A stretch of DNA of 9,404 bases from JAAUTS01 sp038250235 (GTDB taxonomy: Bacteria; Verrucomicrobiota; Verrucomicrobiia; Methylacidiphilales; JAAUTS01). Under the pieces are notes generated by a model. That model worked only from the letters and a program-made list of their open reading frames with translations. It did not search any database and was not told the origin of the DNA. Location: the NCBI GenBank assembly GCA_038250235.1, contig JBBSCO010000083.1, forward strand, positions 1 to 9,404. Reading direction: 5' to 3'. Numbering within the stretch: position 1 is the stretch's first letter; every line of letters begins with the position of its first letter. This document shows, piece after piece, positions 1-6,550 of the stretch. The translations under genes and the position numbers were made by a program.

Positions 1-141
1 TAGAATAATCGCGCTCAACCCGCGCCGCGCCGCCGTGGCTGCTGCGATTACCCCCGCAGCGGTGCCGCCATAGACACAGAGGTCCACACGCAGAGATTCG
101 TTGCAGGGTTTGATCCAGGAAGGAAGAAAGTAATGTAGCAT
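1..141 (-). CDS. FAD-dependent oxidoreductase, N-terminal fragment cut by the window edge
   Basis: Only the first 47 codons are present; the gene continues past the left edge. Reading the minus strand from the ATG at 141-139 gives a short leader (about residues 1-18) and then VDLCVYGGTAAGVIAAATAARRG (split here as VDLCVYGGTAAG then VIAAATAARRG), followed by LSAIIL. This is a beta strand, a glycine-rich turn (G25, G26, G30) and a helix ending in Arg-Gly before a second strand. That is the ADP-binding Rossmann unit typical of the FAD_oxidored family (GGT-x-A-G form), flavoproteins often encoded next to sugar-degrading enzymes in Verrucomicrobiota and Planctomycetes. An in-frame TAA lies just upstream, so 141 is the most upstream ATG; a GTG at residue 19 is an alternative. 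No Shine-Dalgarno sequence is seen. The residues before the Rossmann strand do not look like a convincing signal peptide. Family assignment is strong for so short a piece; the substrate is unknown. Confidence 0.72.
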   Translation of the reverse strand, partial: MLHYFLPSWIKPCNESLRVDLCVYGGTAAGVIAAATAARRGLSAIIL

Positions 142-775
142 AGGTTTAGAAACAAAAGGTTAGAGTAAATGGGAAGAGTTGCTGGCGTCGGAAATATTAG
201 ATGTGAATACAGGGTGTTTTGTTGATCTTTCGGGGTGTTGTTGATGAGATTATGAAGATTTGTCTGGTTGGTTTTGGCTCCGTGCGCTTACCCAAATTTA
301 ACCGCAACGCCGCCCTGCCATCCATTGCCGTTCTAGATAAAGTTGAATTTTGTAAGATCCGGCCCGTTGGGGCCTTCAACTCTGATGACTGCTGTACTAC
401 ACCCACGCACGCCACCAAACTGTCAGACGCCTCCGCTTGCCCAACCGTCGCAAGCAGGTGGGACGAGAAAATCGGCAGAGTTATGTAAGCTGTCATAAAA
501 AATAGATGAAACAGACGGGCCGACTCTGAAGCCGATCCAACCGGGGGAAGTTGGAATCTTGTGTTCATTGGAGCCTGAAGCAAAAAAGAACCTAATAGGC
601 ATAAAAGAACGTCTCAAGAAAAAAATGACTTTCCCAAACGATGTTTAAACTGAAATCCGGTCGGGCTTTCAACTAATGAGCGAGGTCTCTCTTTAGGGCA
701 GGATCAAAATGCCTTCCCCCTACCTCTGAGGTATTAAATTGTTTTTTTATATGTTTGTTGTTGAAATTTGAGTTT
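142..775. other. Long AT-rich intergenic spacer, no convincing gene
   Basis: This spacer separates the divergently oriented FAD-oxidoreductase and glycoside-hydrolase genes, so it should hold both promoters. Open frames exist on both strands (219-488 plus, 583-197 minus), but neither product has a recognisable domain, a sensible ribosome binding site or a biased composition, and they overlap each other. One imperfect hairpin is visible at 534-558 (arms around CCAAC and GTTGG with a loop of about 8 bases). A perfect dyad sits at 721-733. The stretch 734-754 is strongly T-rich and precedes the hydrolase start. A spacer of more than 600 bases is long beside the 70-117 base gaps elsewhere in the window; it may hold decayed sequence or an unrecognised RNA or regulatory region. 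Confidence 0.5.
721..733. promoter_or_regulatory. Perfect 6-1-6 dyad, possible operator upstream of the hydrolase gene
   Basis: TACCTC-T-GAGGTA is a perfect inverted repeat around a single central T. It ends about 42 bases before the ATG at 776 and abuts an AT-rich tract (734-754) that could include a promoter -10 element. Size and placement suit a dimeric transcription-factor site. The short central base makes it unlikely to be an RNA hairpin. No regulator is encoded in the window and no second copy was noticed, so the assignment is only a suggestion. Confidence 0.3.
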
Positions 776-2074
776 ATGTGGATCAAATTAGTAACATTTA
801 TGAACTATCCCCTGTTATTAGCCAGCATCACTCTCAGCGTTTGTTCGCTCGCTCCGGCCACAAACTCCGCCGTGCCACCTTCCGTTCCTCCTCCCGTTCA
901 GGCGCGTGGTGCTGCGGAATTCCTCGATAGCATGGGCATCTGTGCGGTGATTTATGACAACGCCATGCACGAGGCGGTGGTGGTGCCACGGCTGGCGGAG
1001 TTGGGAATCCAGCATCTCCGGGTGGGGCTAAAAAAGGTGGGCGACAACAACCGTGGAAACGGCGAAATCCAACTCAACCGGGTCAAGGAGCTTGGAGAAG
1101 CCGGTTACAAGATCACCGGGCTATGGAGCTGCTGGTATTCCATGGATGATTTCCTGACGATCACGGAGTTTCTTCTTCCGAACTCCATTTACCAAGCGGA
1201 GGGGCCGAACGAACCGTGGAACGGCCATGAGAACTTCAAGTGGGAGGGAGAGAAGTGGCCCAAGGGACCAGCTCTCTACATGGAGGACATGCATGCCGCC
1301 CTTAAGTCGCGGGAGACGACGCGAAACATTCCGATTCTGAGTTTCAGCGGAACAACCAGCGCTTACAAATCGATTGAGCAGTGGCTCGATTTTGGCAACG
1401 AACACATCTACACGGACAACGGCGAATCGCTCACAGAGAAGGGGCAACTTCAAAAACTCATCGAGCGATGCCGCGCGACACAGTATCCGACGAAGCCCCT
1501 TCAGTTCACGGAAGCGGGCTATAATTCTGACCCGAAAGGATTTCGGGGCACATCCACTGGAATGCAGGCACGGGGGGTGCCCCGGATTTTCCTGGAAACA
1601 TTCAAAAGCGGGATCGTTAGGACCTTTATTTACGGGCTTATCATGAAAGACGATGCCGGTTTTTCCCTTCTGCATCCCGATGGAAAGCCCAAGCCAGCAT
1701 TTTTTGCAGTGAAGGCCATGAGGGAAATCCTGAAGGACACGGCGGTGGAGGGTTTCAAGCCCGGTTCATTGGCCTTCCAAGTGGAGACCCCGGTGCCATC
1801 CGTTCACCACCTTCTCCTGCAACGCTCGGACGGCGTGTTTTTTCTTTGTCTTTGGAACGATATCGGAGGATGGGATGCCAAAACAAAGAAGGACAAACGG
1901 AATCCTGATCAGTCGGTGGAGATTTCATTTGCGAAAAACCCCTCCAAGGTTTCTTCCTATCGTCCGTTGACAAATGGAAAGGATGCCTTGGAAACAAAAA
2001 CAGTCATGGATCAAAAGATGACCGTTGACGTTCCGGATCATCCGCTGATTTTGGAAATTGTTCCCGGCTCCTGA
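776..2074 (+). CDS. Secreted clan GH-A-like glycoside hydrolase
   Basis: Product of 432 residues from the ATG at 776; the same frame also offers a TTG at 755 and an ATG at 800. The ATG at 776 is preferred because it gives a signal peptide with a lysine ahead of the hydrophobic core (MWIKLVTF then LLLASITLSV), followed by a Pro-rich linker at about residues 34-41. The body reads as a (beta/alpha)8 barrel. Strand 4 ends in EGPNEPW, whose Glu (about residue 146) is the expected acid/base. An HIY segment near 210-212 occupies the place of the usual H-x-Y. Strand 7 ends in FTEAG, whose Glu (about 246) is the expected nucleophile. A strand-8 segment and a C-terminal beta-rich tail (about 325-432) follow. 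This spacing fits a retaining hydrolase of clan GH-A (GH5/GH39-like), but I cannot assign a CAZy family or substrate. It would act in the periplasm or outside the cell. It faces the divergent FAD oxidoreductase and converges with the larger hydrolase. Confidence 0.78.
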   Translation: MWIKLVTFMNYPLLLASITLSVCSLAPATNSAVPPSVPPPVQARGAAEFLDSMGICAVIYDNAMHEAVVVPRLAELGIQHLRVGLKKVGDNNRGNGEIQLNRVKELGEAGYKITGLWSCWYSMDDFLTITEFLLPNSIYQAEGPNEPWNGHENFKWEGEKWPKGPALYMEDMHAALKSRETTRNIPILSFSGTTSAYKSIEQWLDFGNEHIYTDNGESLTEKGQLQKLIERCRATQYPTKPLQFTEAGYNSDPKGFRGTSTGMQARGVPRIFLETFKSGIVRTFIYGLIMKDDAGFSLLHPDGKPKPAFFAVKAMREILKDTAVEGFKPGSLAFQVETPVPSVHHLLLQRSDGVFFLCLWNDIGGWDAKTKKDKRNPDQSVEISFAKNPSKVSSYRPLTNGKDALETKTVMDQKMTVDVPDHPLILEIVPGS

Positions 2075-2530
2075 TACACTATCAAATTGGTTCTGCGGCA
2101 GGGCTGGGTAGTTTTGGTTTTAAGGAGTATCCCGATAGCTTTCGGGTCATTTTCCGGTATGCCATAGAGCCACTTACGGAGACCTGCCCAAGCCTTCCCT
2201 TCGCTGTATTGCCCACTCAAATCAATGTGGTATTTCATCGAAACGCCCCGCAATTGAGCGGCAGATTTATTGAGGCCCGCACGATTGGGTTGCATCCCCC
2301 CTTCTTAAAAAGCGCCTGCATCTTGCCTGCTCCTTCCGGCATCTCATAGAATCGCCTCAGGAGACTTGCCAGTACGTCTTTTCCCGTGTCTGCATCACTC
2401 TATTACGCAAAGCTCAAAAATCGACACTGCTGCCAATTCTTTTTGAGTTCTCCCCATCAATCCGAAAAAACGAAAAAATTTTGCTTGGTCAGATCGCCTT
2501 GATCTCTTTCGATTTGAAACAGGACGATTT
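2075..2530. other. Spacer between convergent genes, no convincing gene
   Basis: The hydrolase genes on either side both end here, so termination signals are expected and promoters are not. A hairpin lies at 2131-2146. For minus-strand transcripts, two short T runs (complement of 2465-2480) lie about 50 bases after the stop of the large gene, without a clear stem before them. A minus-strand ORF at 2295-2038 (85 codons) has a purine-rich stretch just before its ATG. Its product has no recognised domain and its end runs into the 3' end of the plus-strand hydrolase, so I do not call it a gene. The rest shows nothing recognisable. Confidence 0.5.
2131..2146. terminator. Short hairpin, possible weak terminator after the 432-residue hydrolase gene
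   Basis: CCCGATAGCTTTCGGG forms a 5-bp CCCGA/TCGGG stem with a 6-base loop, 57 bases after the TGA at 2074. It is followed only by TCATTTT, not a proper T tract, so it is a weak candidate for intrinsic termination. It could equally be a copy of a short palindromic repeat. Confidence 0.2.
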
Positions 2531-5500
2531 TTATCTGACAAATCCCCATGACGTTCTGAGTTGTAGGCCGTAGTCATTCGGCCAGCGCGGTGTACCGATT
2601 CTTGGAGCGTAGCCGTAACCTCCGAGCACGGTCTCGCCGGTCTCTTCCTGCCAGGTGGTGATGCGGCGCCATTTTTCAAAGTCAATCACCAGAAACGCGA
2701 AGTCGATGGGAGCCATTTCACCAGGCTTAAGGGATTTGAGGCGTTCCAAAACCTCAGGCATGTGCTTCCACGGAATGGCCGCTTCGTAGATGTGTTTCTT
2801 TGCCGTTGCGTCGTATCGGGTGAAGACCTTTCCATCCTTGCCGCCGTCGGGGCCCGCAGCGAGAAGACCCAGGGTTGGCGTGATTTCGGGATTTTGGAGG
2901 AGGTAGGCAGACGGGTGCTGGTATTGGGTGCCCGGGGCGGTCAGACGATAAAGAGACGGCATCAGGGCTGCGGGTGTCGCAGGCGTTGCGGATTCGGTTC
3001 CGACAAAGCCTCCATCGCCCCGCTGGGGTGCCGCTGTTTCCGTGGCGTTGGCCGCAGGTTTGGGACTGTCGGGCTTTGCCGATCCGATGGAGAACTCGTA
3101 ATCGATATCGCAGGCCAACGCCTTCTCGTAGAAAGGATTCCCCAAGAGCAAATCGTCCGGGTTTTTATCAAGAATATTGAAGGCAAACTGCAGGGAGTCG
3201 GAGTTGGTGACATCGCCCTTGCTTCCTCCCACAGGCTTTGCTTGAGCGTCGGTAACTTCCGCAGATACATAGAAAAATTCATCATCCCACATGGCTTGAA
3301 AGCGATACCCATCGCCGGTTTTCATTGGAGGAGCCTCTTTGCCCCAATCAGACATCGGCCCCTTGTTGCGGACGCTGACCGGCACGGCGTTCTTCCAATC
3401 CGAAAGGTCGCCATCGATTTTGGGCGAGCCAAACGTGATCACCGCAGCCTGCACGTCGCGGGTGCCTTCCTGTTTGATACCCGAAGCGTCGGATGTCCAC
3501 GCAAACGGATAACGGTTGGAGGCATCTGGCTTGACCTCTTGCATTGGAAACGAAACGTCCCGCACCTCACCGACCTTGAGGCCTTTTACGACTTGGGAGT
3601 CTTGCACGAGCACAAAGCCCGCTGGGGCCTTCACCTGCACGGTGGCATCGGTGCTGCGGGGCAGACGATTTTCGACTCGGACCACGAGAGGTGGCTTTTG
3701 GGCAAGGGGAAGTGTGAATGGTTGGGGATTCACGCGGAGGGCGGGCCAGCCTTCCAAGGTGGCGGCTGTCAGCGCGGCGCGAATCTCGTCAGCAGATTTT
3801 TTTGATGTTAAAAATGTGGTCTGCCAGGTTTGCGCCGGAATCAGCAAATTCCCGTTCTCGACCTTTCCGGTGGGTCGTCCGAGATAATCGGTGGCGTCGA
3901 AGTCAAGAGCGGGCAGGCGGAGTGTGCCCTTGGTGTTTTCGGGCCCGAGGAACGAGGTGCGATCCGGCCAGACGGCAATCACGTGCGAATTGTCGGGGCG
4001 TTTGTAGAGGATGGCAAAGCCGTTGCGGGTGCCAATCCAGAGATCTTCCACGAAGCGGCTGTCTTCAATAAAATGCGTCATGGTGGAATAGGCGACCGCC
4101 GCAGGTTTGGGACTCGTGCCATTCCAGATTTCGAAACCATCGTTGGCACCGATTTTTTTCCCATACGTGCTCGTGAACCAGAATGTTTTTACGGGGGTCT
4201 CGCCGGCGGCGACTTGCTGAAGCAGGTTGATGGGTGCCAGGCTTCGGGCGACCATGAAAGGGCGCTCCTCAGGGGCATGCCCTGAAAATTCCCATTCGGC
4301 GGTGCCGAACTCTGTTACCCAGATGCCGGCTTTTCCTTTGCCCTTGGACCAAATCTTGTTCATGGCCGCTTCGATGGCGGGCGAGACCATGGTTTGCGTG
4401 CCCGGTTTGCCGTAGGGATGCGTGGCGGTGCCGTCGATGTATCCTGCCGTTTCGGTGTCTTTGGGATAAAGAATGTTATGAAGATGATAGGTGTAGTAGC
4501 TGCCGGAGATGAATTCGATGTCCGGCATTTCGGGTTTGACGCGATCCCAGACGGTTTTGGTCATGATACGATATTCCTCGGCGGTGCCGCCCTGCCAGTA
4601 GTGGCCCCATGGTTCGTTCCAGAGTTCCCAGACTTTGACCTCGCCTTTTAGAGGTTTGATCATGTTGTAAACCATTTCGGCGTGGGCTTTGACATCAAGG
4701 GGAGGCACGGACCAGCTGGCCGCAGGTTTGCCATCCTTCCCTTTGCGAACATTCCAGTGCGTGTTGTAATCGACGTATCCGAGGCAGAGGATTCCGGCGT
4801 CCTTCCAGGCTTTGATGGCATCCAGCGCGGTTTGTTGGCTGGTTTCGTCCCAAAACACCCCCGGCGAGGGGTTGACCTTGCTCGGATGGGTATTCGGTAT
4901 GCCGCGCCGCCACTTGGCACCGAGGAGAGCCGCGACTTCCAAATCGCCCTCGTTGGATCCCGCGCTGAGTCCGAACTGGCTATCCGGTTTGACTCCCTCG
5001 TGCGGCGGATGAATGACTCCGAAGGCTGCCTGGCGTTTCAGAATCTGGCCATCGTAGCTCGAATGGATGGAGGCATTGAGTCCATACCAGCCGTAGCCCG
5101 GCTCTTTGAGGGTAAGGGGGACTTTGACCGTGGACGCGGCGGGAATTTCGATTTTGCTGGGCGGCAGTTTTTCGAGCACGCCTTGATCGTTAAACAGTTC
5201 CCAGGTCACCGTCGCAGTGAGCGGCTCGGTTTTGAGGACGTTTTCCAATTCCAACTCGATGACCACGCCGGGGGCGTCTTTGCTCACGGCCTCTTTTTCC
5301 AAATAAAGATTTCCGACCTTGCCCGTCGTAAACGTTTTAACAGCGAGTCCTCCCACCAACACACCGCCGACGAAGGTATTGCCGGGCTCCAACTGGATGC
5401 CGTTGCGGACTGGCAGAAGACCGACAAGATCCAGGTTGGCGACTTCTTCATTCGGGAAATTGAGAAAAATTTTATACGTTCCGGGCTTGAGAGCCGGGAG

Positions 5501-5908
5501 TGGTGTCGAGGCCCATTTCCAGGTTTCCCAGGTGCCGGTGGGTGGCAACGTGAATTCCTCAAGTTTGACGACCGAGGGGTCTTCAAGGGATTTTGCACTC
5601 ACCGGCCCGATGCCGACCCGCATCAGCGCACCCGGATCGGTTTTTTTACCAGCTCGTCCGTAGCGCACATAAAAACGACCTCCCGAAAGGGGCTCCTTTA
5701 ATTCAAGCGGCAAGGTGCGGCGAAACTTGGGCCCGATGTAGCGGAGGAGCTTCCCGCCCGAAGTGCCTGCCATCGCGGCAGGAGCTCCCGCTCCCTCGCC
5801 GGCCTCCGCTTCGACATAGACGATCGGCTCCGCCGCCCGCGTTTCCGCGAGGGTAAACTGGGCTATAAGAACGAGGATGAAACAGGAAATGAGTGAGGGA
5901 ATTTTCAT
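2531..5908 (-). CDS. Secreted multimodular glycoside hydrolase: CBM6/35-like, Ig-like, GH-A-like barrel, CBM9-like
   Basis: Product of 1125 residues. A signal peptide (hydrophobic core about 8-20, cleavage near 21 or 26) is followed at 28-174 by a beta-sandwich module. It starts YVEAEAGEG and ends in an NLD-x-V segment, like CBM6/CBM35 modules. Residues about 175-300 look like beta/Ig-like linker sequence. The catalytic barrel spans about 310-620: WELWNEPWG carries the expected acid/base E432, THPYG (H497, Y499) is the usual barrel motif, and WVTEFG carries the expected nucleophile E533. FWFTSTY at 576-582 should be strand 8. Beta-rich sequence follows to about 820. A C-terminal CBM9-like module then opens with IDGDLSDW (831-838) and has NSDSLQFAF (902-910) and YEAAIPW (1041-1047). 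It is interrupted near 943-985 by a Pro/Ala/Thr-rich stretch. The ATG at 5908 overlaps the TGA of the upstream module gene (ATGA) and has no Shine-Dalgarno sequence, so translation is probably coupled. It likely attacks a polysaccharide outside the cytoplasm; family and substrate are undetermined. Confidence 0.85.
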   Translation of the reverse strand: MKIPSLISCFILVLIAQFTLAETRAAEPIVYVEAEAGEGAGAPAAMAGTSGGKLLRYIGPKFRRTLPLELKEPLSGGRFYVRYGRAGKKTDPGALMRVGIGPVSAKSLEDPSVVKLEEFTLPPTGTWETWKWASTPLPALKPGTYKIFLNFPNEEVANLDLVGLLPVRNGIQLEPGNTFVGGVLVGGLAVKTFTTGKVGNLYLEKEAVSKDAPGVVIELELENVLKTEPLTATVTWELFNDQGVLEKLPPSKIEIPAASTVKVPLTLKEPGYGWYGLNASIHSSYDGQILKRQAAFGVIHPPHEGVKPDSQFGLSAGSNEGDLEVAALLGAKWRRGIPNTHPSKVNPSPGVFWDETSQQTALDAIKAWKDAGILCLGYVDYNTHWNVRKGKDGKPAASWSVPPLDVKAHAEMVYNMIKPLKGEVKVWELWNEPWGHYWQGGTAEEYRIMTKTVWDRVKPEMPDIEFISGSYYTYHLHNILYPKDTETAGYIDGTATHPYGKPGTQTMVSPAIEAAMNKIWSKGKGKAGIWVTEFGTAEWEFSGHAPEERPFMVARSLAPINLLQQVAAGETPVKTFWFTSTYGKKIGANDGFEIWNGTSPKPAAVAYSTMTHFIEDSRFVEDLWIGTRNGFAILYKRPDNSHVIAVWPDRTSFLGPENTKGTLRLPALDFDATDYLGRPTGKVENGNLLIPAQTWQTTFLTSKKSADEIRAALTAATLEGWPALRVNPQPFTLPLAQKPPLVVRVENRLPRSTDATVQVKAPAGFVLVQDSQVVKGLKVGEVRDVSFPMQEVKPDASNRYPFAWTSDASGIKQEGTRDVQAAVITFGSPKIDGDLSDWKNAVPVSVRNKGPMSDWGKEAPPMKTGDGYRFQAMWDDEFFYVSAEVTDAQAKPVGGSKGDVTNSDSLQFAFNILDKNPDDLLLGNPFYEKALACDIDYEFSIGSAKPDSPKPAANATETAAPQRGDGGFVGTESATPATPAALMPSLYRLTAPGTQYQHPSAYLLQNPEITPTLGLLAAGPDGGKDGKVFTRYDATAKKHIYEAAIPWKHMPEVLERLKSLKPGEMAPIDFAFLVIDFEKWRRITTWQEETGETVLGGYGYAPRIGTPRWPNDYGLQLRTSWGFVR

Positions 5909-6378
5909 GGGAGAGTGGGGAAGAGAAGTTCGCTGGCCTCGACTTCGACATTGTTTTTGGCGGGTGCCAGCGCCAGAACGTCCAGGTTAGCCACCTCGTT
6001 TTCGGGGAAGTGCAAAAAAATCTTGTAGGAACCGGCCTTCAGCGCCGGGAGGGGTGTTGAGACCCACTTCCAAGCATCCCAGCCTCCGGAGGGCGTGAGA
6101 ATGAGCGGCTTCAGCGGTAGGACATCCGATGCGTCCATACGACTGGCACTGTCGGGGCCGATGCCAACTTGAAGCGTCGCGGGTGCCCCGCTCTCTGCTC
6201 CGGCCCGGCCATAACGCACGAACAGCCGTCCTGCCTCCAGGGGTTCTTTCAACTCCAGCAGCAAGGTGCGACGGAACTTGGGGCCGATGTAGCGCAGCAT
6301 GTGACCGTCCGACGTATTCTCCATCGCGCTCTTGGAACCGCCACCCTCTCCCGACTCCGCCTCCACATAGATGATGGG
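5387..6378 (-). repeat. Tandem duplicated carbohydrate-binding module (two 441-bp coding copies)
   Basis: The segments 5827-5387 (residues 28-174 of the 1125-residue hydrolase) and 6378-5938 (residues 27-173 of the 183-residue protein) encode homologous modules. A hand alignment runs 147 residues without a gap, with about 87 identities (near 59 percent). Conserved blocks include LRYIGPKFRRTL, LELKEPL, VRYGRAG, STPLPALK and EVANLD. DNA similarity is also visible by eye. The copies are direct repeats 551 bases apart. The divergence says the duplication is old and both copies have stayed open, consistent with selection for function. Confidence 0.85.
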
Positions 6379-6456
6379 CCCAGCCTGAAGGTCGCTGGCA
6401 GCCGCAGAAAGGAGTAACACGAAAATAACGAGGGAATGCTTATAGAATAATTTCAT
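5905..6456 (-). CDS. Secreted stand-alone CBM6/CBM35-like module protein
   Basis: Product of 183 residues: a signal peptide (MKLFYK, then a hydrophobic core to about residue 20, probable cleavage after LQA at 25), one beta-sandwich module at 27-173, and a 10-residue tail. The module opens with IIYVEAESGEG, the acidic A-E start seen in CBM6/CBM35, and ends in EVANLDVLAL, resembling the closing strand of those families. Trp residues in the W-x-x-W-K-W segment could be ligand-binding or core. No catalytic domain is present. It matches the N-terminal module of the next gene at about 59 percent identity and stops almost exactly at the module boundary. It overlaps that gene by ATGA, making it the first gene of the operon. 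I infer that it binds the same or a related glycan, free or in a complex. It could also be a truncated gene copy, but the intact signal peptide and frame argue against decay. Confidence 0.8.
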   Translation of the reverse strand: MKLFYKHSLVIFVLLLSAAASDLQAGPIIYVEAESGEGGGSKSAMENTSDGHMLRYIGPKFRRTLLLELKEPLEAGRLFVRYGRAGAESGAPATLQVGIGPDSASRMDASDVLPLKPLILTPSGGWDAWKWVSTPLPALKAGSYKIFLHFPENEVANLDVLALAPAKNNVEVEASELLFPTLP

Positions 6457-6550
6457 TATTAGAGGGGTTGAGCGATAAACCTTGCCTAAAAGAACCTAAA
6501 CAATACAATAAGGACAACTAAAAACATTGCAACAGCTTAATTCGATAAAA
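6457..6550. promoter_or_regulatory. Compact divergent promoter region between the CBM operon and the toroid-like gene
   Basis: Two divergent genes are separated by about 94 bases (70 if the TTG at 6527 is used as the right-hand start), so their promoters must overlap or lie back to back. The region is A-rich from 6485 to 6525. I cannot pick out good -35/-10 pairs. The minus-strand start at 6456 has a pyrimidine-rich leader without Shine-Dalgarno sequence. AAGGA at 6510-6514 is the only such sequence on the plus strand and sits 12 bases before the TTG at 6527. The arrangement suggests shared regulation of both units. Confidence 0.45.

Noticed and set aside
2..73. Plus-strand Ala/Pro-rich open frame at the left edge that could be the end of an upstream gene
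   Set aside because: The minus strand of the same bases encodes a clear FAD-binding Rossmann motif, which explains the composition.
197..583. Minus-strand open frame of 128 codons in the left spacer
   Set aside because: No domain, no ribosome binding site, and it overlaps an equally open plus-strand frame. A short hydrophobic patch alone does not support a gene.
2488..2539. GTCAGAT and ATCTGAC arms flanking the end of the large hydrolase gene
   Set aside because: The 7-base arms are separated by 38 bases and one overlaps the stop codon. No T tract follows, so it is not a credible terminator or attachment site.
2762..3805. Long plus-strand open frame of 347 codons opposite the large hydrolase gene
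   Set aside because: It lies wholly inside the 1125-residue gene, and its product is Arg/Gly-rich with no domain. The minus-strand product has clear catalytic and CBM9-like motifs, so this frame is an antisense shadow.
4682..5701. Plus-strand open frame of 339 codons
   Set aside because: It is antisense to the N-terminal half of the large hydrolase and reflects codon bias in a GC-rich gene; no recognisable motif or leader.
584..6499. AAAAGAACCTAA occurs at 584-595 and 6488-6499, each in a spacer
   Set aside because: A few 12-base matches are expected by chance in a window of this size, and the positions relative to gene starts differ.
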